Positions 38,044 through 47,589 are shown, numbered from the stretch's first letter. The stretch is 64,000 nucleotides of DNA from Crocinitomicaceae bacterium (GCA_017984635.1 JAGNZC010000006.1:35751-99750); one strand, 5' to 3'. Program-made: numbers and translations. Notes: a model not told the origin generated them from the sequence alone.

Positions 38044-39528
38044 TTGATTTTTATTGAATTTGTTTCTGAATCTTTTCAAAAAAGCAACTGATTCACTTTC
38101 CAAATCATAACGAATTATTGGAAAAACAAATAAAACTAGAATGATCAAACACTGAATTAAAACATTAACAAAGCTATTTGTAGCTAGTGTTTTAGATAAA
38201 TAGCCAGCAAATAAAGTTAAAATTGCAAGTCCAATTATTTTGAATTGATTCATTGAAAAGGGATGCATCTTGTAGATTCTCCATACAAAAATCACTCGCC
38301 CAATATTGTAAAATACTAATGCAATTGATGTAGAAATTGCAGCTCCTGAAATTCCCCACATTGGAATTAATACAAGATTCAAACTATACACCGTAACAAT
38401 TAAAAGAATAGTAAACAATATGTCGAATTTGTACTTTTTCGATGTTGAAAAAATAGATCCATTTAACCCAAAATACATATCTAATAGTTTACCTATCATT
38501 AAAAATAAAAACACCCATTTACCTTCCTGAAATTCTGGTTTTAAAAAAGAAAATAAAAAATCAATATTCATCCAAATAGGTAAAAAGGTTCCTAAACCTA
38601 TTAATAAAGATATTGAACTTACTTTTTGATATAGTTCTTTCATTTTAGAAAATTCTCTTTTTTTCCAATAATCACTGATAATTGGAGCGCTAATTCTTAT
38701 TAATGATTTATAGGGAACCTGAAGTGCACTCGCTAAAAAAACAACAGTAGTAAAAACACCCGTTTCTTTTAATCCTAGAATATGAGCTAACATTATTACA
38801 TCAAGTGAATTAACCAAAACAGTTCCAAGAGTATTTAAATAATTAAAAGCTGAAAATTGTAAAATTATTTTTTTAAACTTTTTTGAAATTGCGATTGTAG
38901 AATAATTAATGTTAAATTCTTTGATTTTTAGCAAATAGTAAAGCAATAATAACGTTGGGATTATATAAATAACACTATGTAAAATAACAAAATTATGGAA
39001 ATTAATAACTTTGCACCATAATAGCAAAAGGAGAATTGTTAGTGCTAATCTTAACACAATTTCTAATGCAAATACACTAAAAATATTTTTGTAAAAGGCG
39101 CGAAGATATACTTCAAAAAACATGAATAAAACGTATGATATACCAATTGGTAATACCCAAAAAAAGTAGGGATTAAACCCTTTTGCTTTTTCAGAATACA
39201 ACGATTGAATGTCAACTTGAAAAAACCAAAACAATGCACTACAAGTAATGATACCTAGTAAAACTATTGACAAAATAAATGGAAAAAACCCAAAATGTTT
39301 GCGTTCGGTATTTTTAAAAAATGGCAAGAATTTCCAGGTTGAGTAGATTGCTCCAAAATTTGCAAATTGAGCAAACAGCATGCCAATTGAATAAATTAGA
39401 TTTATTAAACCAATCTGCTCAGTGCTTAATATTATTAAGAATAATAAGCCTTTATTAATATAACCCAAAATAATTCCTGTATAAGAAATCAACATGGTTT
39501 GAGAAGCATCTTTTTGGATTATACCCAT
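38035..39528 (-). CDS. Wzx-like polysaccharide/oligosaccharide flippase
   Basis: This is a 497-residue integral membrane protein with about 12-14 hydrophobic helices. Start MGIIQKDASQTMLISYTGIILGYINKG and the following loops have the pattern of MATE/MOP-superfamily polysaccharide exporters (Wzx). Such proteins flip lipid-linked sugar units across the inner membrane. The open frame reaches a TTG at 39534, but the ATG at 39526-39528 gives the family N terminus. It diverges from the GT2 gene and is the left end of the glycan locus. Confidence 0.85.
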   Translation of the reverse strand: MGIIQKDASQTMLISYTGIILGYINKGLLFLIILSTEQIGLINLIYSIGMLFAQFANFGAIYSTWKFLPFFKNTERKHFGFFPFILSIVLLGIITCSALFWFFQVDIQSLYSEKAKGFNPYFFWVLPIGISYVLFMFFEVYLRAFYKNIFSVFALEIVLRLALTILLLLLWCKVINFHNFVILHSVIYIIPTLLLLYYLLKIKEFNINYSTIAISKKFKKIILQFSAFNYLNTLGTVLVNSLDVIMLAHILGLKETGVFTTVVFLASALQVPYKSLIRISAPIISDYWKKREFSKMKELYQKVSSISLLIGLGTFLPIWMNIDFLFSFLKPEFQEGKWVFLFLMIGKLLDMYFGLNGSIFSTSKKYKFDILFTILLIVTVYSLNLVLIPMWGISGAAISTSIALVFYNIGRVIFVWRIYKMHPFSMNQFKIIGLAILTLFAGYLSKTLATNSFVNVLIQCLIILVLFVFPIIRYDLESESVAFLKRFRNKFNKNQLK

Positions 39529-39566
39529 TATCAAATTTTAGCGAAATTAATCATTTATCAATGTAT

Positions 39567-39599
39567 TTTGAAATTTTTATTTTAAAAATTGTATATTTG
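39567..39599 (+). promoter_or_regulatory. Promoter of the GT2-FkbM-41333 genes
   Basis: TTTG (39567-39570), 21 bases, TATATTTG (39592-39599): both boxes match exactly. A perfect inverted repeat, AATTTTTA (39572-39579) and TAAAAATT (39583-39590), fills the spacer and could be an operator, though it is A/T only. Confidence 0.75.
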
Positions 39600-39622
39600 T
39601 TGAATATCAATAATAGTTTAAA

Positions 39623-40525
39623 ATGCCTTTAATTTCGATTGTAATTTGCACTTATAACAGGTCATTTTATCTGCCAAAATGCCTTGAGCATTTAATCGTT
39701 CAAAATGCAGATCCAAGCTTATTCGAAATTATAATTGTTGACAATAACTCTACTGATAATACAGCAGAAATTTCAAAATCATTTATTGCTAACAACCCCG
39801 CTTTTAAAATCACCTATGAAGTTGAAACAAAACAAGGGTTGTCTAATGCTCGAAATAAAGGAATTGAATTAGCAAATGGTGAATTAATCGCATTCATTGA
39901 TGATGACGGATTTGCACGCAATAATTACATATCTGAATTATTAAAAATTGTTGACGAAAAAAGCTATTTAGACTACATATCATTTGGAGGAAAAGTTGAG
40001 CCGATATACAACATTGATAAAAACCCTGTCTGGTTGTCAAAGTATATTGATGGCGTTGTATCAAAAGTAGATTTAGGAAATAAAGTAATACCATTTTATA
40101 AAAAATACCCAGCTGGATGTAATATGGTGTTCAGAAAAGAATTTTTTGAACTTTATGGTGGTTTCAATGTTGACCTTCACACAAGGGGGGATGATAAATA
40201 TGTGTTTGATAAACTAAAAAGAAATAATTTAAAAATTCTTTATTTACCTCAGCTCTATGTTGAGCATTTTATTGATGATTATAGATTAGAAAAACCCTTT
40301 ATCATTAGATTGTCAAAAATAATTGGACAAAGCGAACAAATAAGATTAAAAAATCATCCTTTAATTACAAAAATTAATAAGTGTTTAGAATATATTTTTA
40401 AATTATTCGCGGCATTTATTCTAGCTTCTTTATTCATTGTCCAATTACAATTTCAAAAAGCAAAATATCTACTTATCGTTAGGTGGAATGTTTTGAAAGG
40501 TTTTTTTATCAAATCAAATATTTAA
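39623..40525 (+). CDS. Glycosyltransferase family 2 (GT2)
   Basis: The 300-residue protein has a GT-A fold: PLISIVICTYNRSFYLPKCLEHL at the N terminus, IIIVDNNSTDNT, QGLSNARNKGIELANGELIAFIDDDG (with the metal-binding DDD around residue 93), and a later GGFNVDLHTRGDDKYVFDKL segment for acceptor and catalytic base. A C-terminal hydrophobic stretch (about 255-275) suggests membrane association. It adds a sugar to the glycan of this locus; specificity is unknown. Confidence 0.9.
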   Translation: MPLISIVICTYNRSFYLPKCLEHLIVQNADPSLFEIIIVDNNSTDNTAEISKSFIANNPAFKITYEVETKQGLSNARNKGIELANGELIAFIDDDGFARNNYISELLKIVDEKSYLDYISFGGKVEPIYNIDKNPVWLSKYIDGVVSKVDLGNKVIPFYKKYPAGCNMVFRKEFFELYGGFNVDLHTRGDDKYVFDKLKRNNLKILYLPQLYVEHFIDDYRLEKPFIIRLSKIIGQSEQIRLKNHPLITKINKCLEYIFKLFAAFILASLFIVQLQFQKAKYLLIVRWNVLKGFFIKSNI

Positions 40526-40536
40526 TTAGTTACTGA

Positions 40537-41349
40537 ATGGGGCTATTTTTCAAGAAATTAAAAAACATTGCTTTACATTTAGTGAATGTTAAGTTTTACA
40601 AACTATTACAAATCATATTAGTAGCAAGTGTTAAAGGTAAAAACAACCCCGGTAAAACTAAAATTTTAGGGAAGAAAGTAACGTATAGTGATGCTTTCTC
40701 TTTAATTGGTATGTACAATGAAATTATTTTACAGGAAATTTATTGTTTTGAAACAGAAAAAGAAAAACCTGTAATTATAGATTGTGGGGCGAATATTGGA
40801 ATTTCAATTTTGTATTTTAAATCTAAATATCCAAATGCTGTAATAACCGCGATTGAAGCTGATCCAATTATCGCAACTATTTTGCAGAACAATTTATTAA
40901 ACAATAACATTCAAGTAGAAATAATTCAAAAAGCTATTTGGTCAAATTCTAATGAATTGATACAATTTGGTTCTTCAGGAGATGATTCAGGATCAATTTT
41001 TAATTTAGTCAATGCGAAAGAAGTTGAAACCATAAAGCTTAATGACCTTTTTGAAAAATACGAAGAAGTTGATTTGTTGAAAATTGATATAGAAGGTGCC
41101 GAAATAGAAGCGATAAAAAATGGTAGTGTTAACTTATCAAAAATTAAAAGAGCATTCGTTGAATTTCACTCTTTTCCAAATCAAGCGCAAGAATTAGAAG
41201 AAATTTTAGCAGTATTTTCTAAACAAGGGTTTAGATATTACATAATACCAGCTCGTAAAATGAAACAACCTTTTATGGAGAATCATCATTTGAATCAAAT
41301 GGACTTACAATTAAATATTTTCTTTATAAAAAATGAAACAATTAATTAA
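40537..41349 (+). CDS. FkbM family SAM-dependent methyltransferase
   Basis: The 270-residue protein has the FkbM motif I VIIDCGANIGISILYFKSKYP followed by ITAIEADP, and later VDLLKIDIEGAEIEAIKNG. These enzymes usually O-methylate sugars or polyketides. Placed between GT genes it most likely methylates a sugar of the surface glycan. It starts 11 bases after the GT2 gene, and the next gene overlaps its end by 17 bases, so the three are one unit. Confidence 0.88.
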   Translation: MGLFFKKLKNIALHLVNVKFYKLLQIILVASVKGKNNPGKTKILGKKVTYSDAFSLIGMYNEIILQEIYCFETEKEKPVIIDCGANIGISILYFKSKYPNAVITAIEADPIIATILQNNLLNNNIQVEIIQKAIWSNSNELIQFGSSGDDSGSIFNLVNAKEVETIKLNDLFEKYEEVDLLKIDIEGAEIEAIKNGSVNLSKIKRAFVEFHSFPNQAQELEEILAVFSKQGFRYYIIPARKMKQPFMENHHLNQMDLQLNIFFIKNETIN

Positions 41350-42196
41350 CAACATTTTTCTTACTGGGATTTCAATTGTAAAAATTATTTTACTATCAAA
41401 ATGGTTCAATACGTTAAAGCATAAAAGCGCAAAAAAATCATGTGTTATTATTGGTAACGGTCCTTCTTTTAACACTAGTATACTTCAATATAAAGAAGCG
41501 TTTCTGAAGCATGAACTCATTTGTGTAAACAATTTTGCAAATACGGACTATTATGAAGATTTAAAACCTAATTATTATTTACTTCAAGCGCCAATTTTGT
41601 TTCAATCAAATGAAAATAGCTCACCCTTTTACATTAAAATGAGAGATGTGCTATTTAATAATATTGAGTTAAAAACAAAATGGGAATTAAATTTAATGGT
41701 TCCATTTAGAGCTAAAAAATCAAAAGAATTTTTGAAAGTACTCCAACGAAATAAATTTATTAAAGTCCATTATTTCAATGATATCGCAATTGAAGGTTTT
41801 GATCTTTTTAAGTTTACATGTTATACTTTAAAATTAGGGATGCCAAGGCCTCATAATGTATTAATCCCTTCCATTATCAATGCCATATGTATGGGCTTTA
41901 AAGAAATAAATATCATAGGCGCTGATCACTCTTGGTTAAGTGAGATATCAGTAAACAATAAAAATGAAGCGTTAGTTAATCAAAAACATTTTTACGATGA
42001 ATCAGTTTCAAAACCTGAAAAAATGGAAGATTACATTAACAGACCAAGAAAACTACACGAAATAATTCATAAATTTTATTTAGCATTCAAAGGATATTGG
42101 GACATTGAAAAATATTCTAAAAGAAATCATGTTGCAATTTATAATGCAAGCCAAAATTCAATGATAGATGCATTTGAACGTAGATTGTTACACTGA
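41333..42196 (+). CDS. MptE/Maf/GT42-like protein, candidate nonulosonic acid transferase
   Basis: The 287-residue product has a hydrophobic N terminus and then SCVIIGNGPSF (about residues 36-46), ELICVNNFANTDYYEDLKPNYYLL, and GFKEINIIGADHSWL (about 190-203). This order (NGPS turn, 'V/R-N-F' strand, and late G-hydrophobic-D-H segment) is that of the DUF115/MptE-like fold, which is shared by Maf flagellin glycosyltransferases and by GT42 sialyltransferases. Next to a complete pseudaminic acid pathway, transfer of Pse from CMP-Pse is a reasonable hypothesis. The family match is by eye and the function is inferred. Confidence 0.6.
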   Translation: MKQLINNIFLTGISIVKIILLSKWFNTLKHKSAKKSCVIIGNGPSFNTSILQYKEAFLKHELICVNNFANTDYYEDLKPNYYLLQAPILFQSNENSSPFYIKMRDVLFNNIELKTKWELNLMVPFRAKKSKEFLKVLQRNKFIKVHYFNDIAIEGFDLFKFTCYTLKLGMPRPHNVLIPSIINAICMGFKEINIIGADHSWLSEISVNNKNEALVNQKHFYDESVSKPEKMEDYINRPRKLHEIIHKFYLAFKGYWDIEKYSKRNHVAIYNASQNSMIDAFERRLLH

Positions 42197-42311
42197 GAAT
42201 GTGTCAGTTGAACCAAATAAACAGCAATTTAGTCATTAGTAATCTTTCAATTGTTTCTTTTTAAAAATTTTGTTTATTTTAGTAAAAAAATATGAATCAA
42301 AAATCTAAATT

Positions 42312-43754
42312 ATGAAATCAATAAAACCAATATTAATTTTGTTATTTCTAAATATATACACTACAATTATTGGTCAAAAGGAAAACAATAATTGGTTTTT
42401 TGGATATAATAATGGTTTGAGTTTTTCGACAAACCAACCTGTTTCTATTCCAAGTAGTTTATATACATTTGAAGGTTGCGCTTCAATCTCTGATGCGAGT
42501 GGAAATTTATTATTTTATTCTGATGGCAAAAGTGTTTATTCAAGAAATAATAATCTAATGACTAATGGAGACAATACATTATTGGGTCATTCGTCCAGTA
42601 CTTCTTCTGCTATAATTGTTCCAAAACCTAGCTCAAAAGTGTTGTTTTACATAATTACTGTTGATTACATTTATGGTTCAAATGGAATTAATTATTCTAT
42701 TGTTAATATGGATGATAATGGGGATGGAATAATTCAATCCAATGAAGTTGGAGAAGTTGAATTATCTTCAATAAACACAAATTTACCTGGTCCTACTGGA
42801 GAAAAAATTTCAATTGTAAAAAAAGCAAATGGTTATGATTATTGGATTGCGACGATTGAAGCTGGAACAAATAATTTTTACATCTATGAACTTACTTCTG
42901 CAGGAATAAATAACACACCTCAAATTCAATCATTGGGTCCAGCAGTAATCGGATCAAATACAAATGGATACATGAAATTTTCGCCTGATGGAACGAAATT
43001 AGTAAGAGCTGACTTTATTCCAAACACAAAAGTTACTTTGTATGATTTCAATAATACAACAGGCACATTATCAACTCCTGTGAATCTAACAGCTGGCTTA
43101 ACCAACTTAGGATGGGGTGATGGTTTTTATGGTGTAGAATTTTCTCCCAACAGTCAAAAATTATACTTTTCTACTGTATCAACCAATAACAATTTCGGAA
43201 ACAGTCATATTTATGAAGCAACAATTTCGCCAAACTATACTGGCTCAAATTTAGCTGCCGTTGTTCCAAATAATGGGGTTGGTTATGCTATTGGCGCTTT
43301 ACAACTTACACCTGAAACACCACAAAGAATTTTAATAGCAAAAGATGGAGAACAATACCTTGCTGAAATAATTAATCCTAACACTGGAATTTTATCAAAT
43401 GCATCAAATTTTAATGCGAATGCAATTTCACTTACACACAATTCTGGTCTAGGACTTCCTACTTTTATTTCAGGTTCATATGCAAAAAATGATTTCTCAT
43501 CATTAACAGAGAATGAAATGGATGTTACAGAAAAAAAGATTTCTGTTTATCCAAACCCTACCTCATCGTATATTACTATTGAATTGAAAAAAGAAGTAAA
43601 CAATCAATTAATTACTATTAATAAAATAAATGGCCAAAAGGTAAAAGAATTTATCTTAAATGGAAATAAAACAAAAATTGACCTAACTAACTTTGAAAAA
43701 GGGATTTATTTTTTAAAGTTTGCTGATACAATGGAAAAATTCATTGTAGACTAA
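42312..43754 (+). CDS. T9SS type A protein with WD40-like beta-propeller
   Basis: The 480-residue protein has a signal peptide (about 1-21, ending IIGQ) and a beta-propeller-like body that begins NNWFFGYNNGLSFST and EGCASISDASGNLLFYSDG, with SSTSSAIIVPKPSS and GYMKFSPDGTKLVRADF later. A type A sorting domain ends it (VYPNPTSSYITIELKK ... GIYFLKFADTMEKFIVD). This family of unknown function is frequent in Bacteroidota. Its position between glycan genes and the pse operon is unusual and may mean it is a carrier or receptor of that glycan, but it could be chance. Confidence 0.82.
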   Translation: MKSIKPILILLFLNIYTTIIGQKENNNWFFGYNNGLSFSTNQPVSIPSSLYTFEGCASISDASGNLLFYSDGKSVYSRNNNLMTNGDNTLLGHSSSTSSAIIVPKPSSKVLFYIITVDYIYGSNGINYSIVNMDDNGDGIIQSNEVGEVELSSINTNLPGPTGEKISIVKKANGYDYWIATIEAGTNNFYIYELTSAGINNTPQIQSLGPAVIGSNTNGYMKFSPDGTKLVRADFIPNTKVTLYDFNNTTGTLSTPVNLTAGLTNLGWGDGFYGVEFSPNSQKLYFSTVSTNNNFGNSHIYEATISPNYTGSNLAAVVPNNGVGYAIGALQLTPETPQRILIAKDGEQYLAEIINPNTGILSNASNFNANAISLTHNSGLGLPTFISGSYAKNDFSSLTENEMDVTEKKISVYPNPTSSYITIELKKEVNNQLITINKINGQKVKEFILNGNKTKIDLTNFEKGIYFLKFADTMEKFIVD

Positions 43755-44063
43755 ATAAATCTTATTTTTATTCTAGTTTTCGATAAAAATAGACGAACGG
43801 AATTTAAAGTAAAATCGACTCTTTTTAATATAATTTACTTTTTACAATAAAATTATAAGATCAAAAGTATTTTGTGAGTATGTTTCATACAATTGGTTAG
43901 AAATTTGATTTTTCAACTATGTTCAATTCTCTTTTTTCTAATATCTTATTTCTTTCGAATTCAACAAAAAACATATATTGAACATTAGTGAAAAAATATG
44001 CTTTTAACAAACTTTCGAATTAAGAATGAATTGATATATTTGTATGTTATCAATTTATATTAA
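43755..44063 (+). promoter_or_regulatory. Upstream region and promoter of the pse operon
   Basis: This 309-base stretch is very AT-rich and has no gene. A -7 box TATATTTG (44035-44042) with TTTC at 44013-44016 as weak -33 leads into pseB. A perfect inverted repeat, AATTGATA (44029-44036) and TATCAATT (44048-44055), surrounds the -7 box. The decamer CTTTCGAATT occurs at 43952-43961 and 44012-44021, the second copy on the -33 region. Confidence 0.5.
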
Positions 44064-45074
44064 GTGAAAGACAAATCAATATTAATTACAGGAGGAACAG
44101 GTTCTTTAGGTAAGGCTTTAACAAAACATATTTTAACAAATTTTCCAGACATCAAACGTCTTGTCATTTTTTCAAGAGATGAACAAAAGCAATTCGAGAT
44201 GGAACAAGATTTTCCAAATCGTATTTATCCTCAAATTCGTTATTTCATTGGTGATGTTCGTGATCTAGAGCGTTTAGAAAGAGCTTTTACAGATATTGAT
44301 TATGTGATTCATGCTGCTGCGATGAAACATGTGCATATTGCTGAATACAACCCTGACGAATGTGTTAAAACGAATGTTGGAGGTGCAGAAAATGTAATAA
44401 AAGCAGCACTAAAGTCGAATGTTCAAAATGTTGTAGCCCTATCAACAGACAAAGCTTGTGCTCCCATTAATTTATATGGTGCAACTAAGTTAACTTCAGA
44501 CAAGTTATTTGTTGCTGCAAATAACATACGAGGAAAGAAAAATATTAAATTTTCTGTGGTAAGGTATGGAAATGTAATGGGTTCAAATGGTTCAGTTATA
44601 CCGTTTTTTCTTAAACGAAAGAAAACAGATGGAATATTACCGATAACCGTTGAAACGATGACTCGCTTTAATATTTCCCTTCAAGGGGGTGTAGACATGG
44701 TCATGCATGCACTAGAAACAGCATGGGGTGGTGAAATTTTTGTTCCTAAAATCCCTTCATACCGTATATTAGATGTTGCTGAAGCAATTGGTCCTAATTG
44801 TGAGAAGCCTGTTATCGGCATTCGTCCAGGTGAAAAAATACATGAAGAAATGATTACTTCATCTGATTCATTTTTCACTTACGATTTAGGAAAGTATTAT
44901 GCTATTCTCCCTCAAACAACTTCATGGGATATCCATGAATTTACTGAAGCATTTAATGCGAAAAAAGTTCCAGAAGGATTCTCTTACAATTCTAATAATA
45001 ATGAGGAATGGGAATCAATCGAAAGCTTAAGACAATTGATTATAGAACATGTAGACCCGACTTTTAAAATATGA
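44064..45074 (+). CDS. pseB: UDP-GlcNAc 4,6-dehydratase (inverting)
   Basis: PseB turns UDP-GlcNAc into UDP-2-acetamido-2,6-dideoxy-L-arabino-hexos-4-ulose, the first step to pseudaminic acid. This short-chain dehydrogenase-like protein of 336 residues has the NAD(P) turn GGTGSLGKA (10-18), AAMKHVHIAEYNP, catalytic D129-K130 in LSTDKA and Y138-x3-K142 in YGATK. The first codon is GTG (44064-44066); no ATG fits. Its stop overlaps the pseC ATG (ATGA). Confidence 0.95.
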   Translation: MKDKSILITGGTGSLGKALTKHILTNFPDIKRLVIFSRDEQKQFEMEQDFPNRIYPQIRYFIGDVRDLERLERAFTDIDYVIHAAAMKHVHIAEYNPDECVKTNVGGAENVIKAALKSNVQNVVALSTDKACAPINLYGATKLTSDKLFVAANNIRGKKNIKFSVVRYGNVMGSNGSVIPFFLKRKKTDGILPITVETMTRFNISLQGGVDMVMHALETAWGGEIFVPKIPSYRILDVAEAIGPNCEKPVIGIRPGEKIHEEMITSSDSFFTYDLGKYYAILPQTTSWDIHEFTEAFNAKKVPEGFSYNSNNNEEWESIESLRQLIIEHVDPTFKI

Positions 45075-46261
45075 AAGCAATTCCCTACGGAAGACAAGAA
45101 ATAACAGAAAGTGATATTATTGCTGTCACTGAAGCGTTGCAAGCTGATTTTTTAACACAGGGGCCACGCATACTAAAATTTGAACAAGAATTTGCAAACT
45201 ATGTTGATGCTAAATATGCCGTTGCTGTAAGTAATGGAACTGCTGCATTGCACTTATCTGTTTTAGCTTTAGGAATCAAATCTGATGAATTTGTTATTTG
45301 CTCCCCTATTACTTTTGCGGCATCTGTAAATTGTGTTAAATATTGTGGCGGAAATATTCTTTTTGCAGATATTGACCCTTTAACTTATTTAATGGATATT
45401 GATTCTGTTAAAAATGTAATCGAAAACAATCGCGATAAAAAAATAAGAGGAATTATTCCCGTTGATTTTGCTGGAAGAGTTCCTCAATTAGATGAATTTA
45501 GAGAATTAGCAAACGAGCACAACCTTTGGATAATCGAAGATGCTTGTCATGCTCCAGGTGGATTTTTTATTGATGCTACCAATAAATCACAATTAGCGGG
45601 CAATGGGAAATTTGCTGATACTTCTGTTTTTTCTTTTCATCCAGTTAAACACATTGCTACTGGTGAGGGAGGAATGATAACTACCAATGATGAGAATGTA
45701 TACCATCAACTTTTGGAATTGAGAACACATGGGATTACGCGAGATCAATCAAAATTCGAAAATAGTTTAGCATTTGCAAATGGAAATAGTCTTTCGAAAC
45801 CATCTGATTATCCAATGTGGTATATGGAAATGCAAACATTAGGCTATAATTATCGCATCACTGATTTTCAAGCAGCCTTAGGTAGTTCACAACTAACGCG
45901 ATCAGCAACCAATTTAGAGCGAAGAAATCAAATTGCTCAACGATACACGGATGAACTTGCTGATTGTAAAGGAATTATTCATTCTTCAGGAACGGTAACA
46001 GGGCATGCTTACCATTTATATATTTTAGAAGTTGAAGATCGAAGAGGATTATATGATTACCTTAGATTAGAACAAATTTTTGCGCAAATTCACTATATTC
46101 CTGTTCATCTGATGCCTTTTTACAAAAATCAAGGTTGGAAGGAAGGCGATTTGCCAAATGCTGAAACCTATTATTCTCGTTGTATAAGCATTCCTATGTT
46201 TCCTTCAATGAGCGATGAGGAACAATCCATTGTTATTAATAAAATTATTAACTATTACTAA
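45071..46261 (+). CDS. pseC: UDP-4-keto-6-deoxy-AltNAc aminotransferase
   Basis: PseC transaminates the PseB product with glutamate. This 396-residue DegT/DnrJ/EryC1 family PLP enzyme has SNGTAALHLSVLALG for PLP phosphate binding, IIEDACHA (D157 against the pyridine nitrogen) and the Schiff-base K193 in FSFHPVKHIATGEGG, typical of PseC. Two bases separate it from the methylase gene. Confidence 0.94.
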   Translation: MKAIPYGRQEITESDIIAVTEALQADFLTQGPRILKFEQEFANYVDAKYAVAVSNGTAALHLSVLALGIKSDEFVICSPITFAASVNCVKYCGGNILFADIDPLTYLMDIDSVKNVIENNRDKKIRGIIPVDFAGRVPQLDEFRELANEHNLWIIEDACHAPGGFFIDATNKSQLAGNGKFADTSVFSFHPVKHIATGEGGMITTNDENVYHQLLELRTHGITRDQSKFENSLAFANGNSLSKPSDYPMWYMEMQTLGYNYRITDFQAALGSSQLTRSATNLERRNQIAQRYTDELADCKGIIHSSGTVTGHAYHLYILEVEDRRGLYDYLRLEQIFAQIHYIPVHLMPFYKNQGWKEGDLPNAETYYSRCISIPMFPSMSDEEQSIVINKIINYY

Positions 46262-46263
46262 AT

Positions 46264-46896
46264 ATGTCAGCACATTACAAAACTGAACAAGAAGCCTTTT
46301 GGGCAGGTTCTTTTGGAAACGAATATATAGAACGTAACAAGAGTGATGAATTATTAGCATCCAATCTTAACTTTTTCAGTAAAGCATTGGCTAAAATTCA
46401 ACCTATTTCTGAGTTTATTGAATTTGGCGCAAACATAGGGATGAATCTGAAAGCTTTATCATTGTTGTTTCCCGGAAAAACATTTAGTGGAATTGAAATC
46501 AACCAATTGGCTGCCTCCGAATTATCGAGTTTAATTGGCCAAGAAAATGTCTATAATTGCAGCATCTTTGATTTTACACCAACAAAAACATACGACTTAG
46601 CATTTATAAAAGGAGTATTAATTCATATAAATCCAGATCAATTGGATTTGGTTTATCAAAAATTATATACTGCGTCAAAAAAGTACATTTTGATTGCTGA
46701 ATACTATAACCCTTCCCCTGTTATGATTCCTTATCGAGGAAATGAAGACCGATTGTTTAAACGAGATTTTGCTGGGGAAATGTTAGATAAATATGCAGAT
46801 TTAACGTTGGTAGATTATGGTTTTGCTTATCGAAAAGATCCTGTTTTCCCTCAAGATGACATTACATGGTTTCTACTTGAGAAAATGAATGATTAA
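46264..46896 (+). CDS. Pseudaminic acid biosynthesis-associated methylase
   Basis: The 210-residue class I methyltransferase-like protein has EFIEFGANIGMNLKALSLLFPGKTFSGIEIN as its SAM-binding segment and a conserved N terminus TEQEAFWAGSFGNEYIERN. That N terminus and the operon position match the family described as pseudaminic-acid-associated methylases. Its exact acceptor is not established; it probably modifies Pse or a precursor. Confidence 0.85.
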   Translation: MSAHYKTEQEAFWAGSFGNEYIERNKSDELLASNLNFFSKALAKIQPISEFIEFGANIGMNLKALSLLFPGKTFSGIEINQLAASELSSLIGQENVYNCSIFDFTPTKTYDLAFIKGVLIHINPDQLDLVYQKLYTASKKYILIAEYYNPSPVMIPYRGNEDRLFKRDFAGEMLDKYADLTLVDYGFAYRKDPVFPQDDITWFLLEKMND

Positions 46897-46902
46897 AACT
46901 AT

Positions 46903-47589
46903 ATGACTGTTGCAATCATACCAGCTCGTGGAGGAAGTAAGCGAATTCCAAGAAAAAATATCCAACTTTTTCATGGAAAGCCTATTATCGCTTATGCAAT
47001 TGAAACGGCGATTGAAAGCGGTTTGTTTTCACGTATCATTGTATCGACTGATGATGAAGAAATCGCTCAAATAGCGAAAAATAACGGAGCTGAAGTACCA
47101 TTTTTGCGCTCTACTGAAAATGCAGATGATTTTGCAACAACTTCCTCTGTTCTAATAGAAGTTCTTGATCAGTTATCTTCAAATGGGGAATCGTATACTT
47201 CCGCTTGTTGTATTTACCCGACAAGTCCATTGATTGATTCAAAAGATTTGAAACACGCTCACGATCAATTTATCACTAACGAATACGATGTACTTATTAG
47301 CTGCGTGGCATTTAGCTTTCCTATTCAACGTTCGTTTCATTTGAATGATGGATCTATGATTGAATTAAACCATCCAGATGTAATTCATCAACGATCGCAA
47401 GATTTAACAAAAAATTACCACGATGCAGGCGCAATGTACTTTTTCAATGTCCAACAATTTAAAGCATCAAAATCCCTTTGGTCTGGAAAGATAGGTGCCT
47501 ATGAATTAAGTGAGTTAAAAGTGCAGGATATAGACACGCTGGAAGATTGGAAAATTGCTGAATTAAAATATTCAATTCTTCATCCATGA
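46903..47589 (+). CDS. pseF: CMP-pseudaminic acid cytidylyltransferase
   Basis: PseF activates pseudaminic acid with CTP. The 228-residue product has the CMP-NeuAc synthetase-like start AIIPARGGSKRIPRKNI, HGKPIIAYAIE, IIVSTDDEEIA and the KNYHDAGAMYFF segment. The last 4 bases overlap the next ATG. Confidence 0.94.
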   Translation: MTVAIIPARGGSKRIPRKNIQLFHGKPIIAYAIETAIESGLFSRIIVSTDDEEIAQIAKNNGAEVPFLRSTENADDFATTSSVLIEVLDQLSSNGESYTSACCIYPTSPLIDSKDLKHAHDQFITNEYDVLISCVAFSFPIQRSFHLNDGSMIELNHPDVIHQRSQDLTKNYHDAGAMYFFNVQQFKASKSLWSGKIGAYELSELKVQDIDTLEDWKIAELKYSILHP

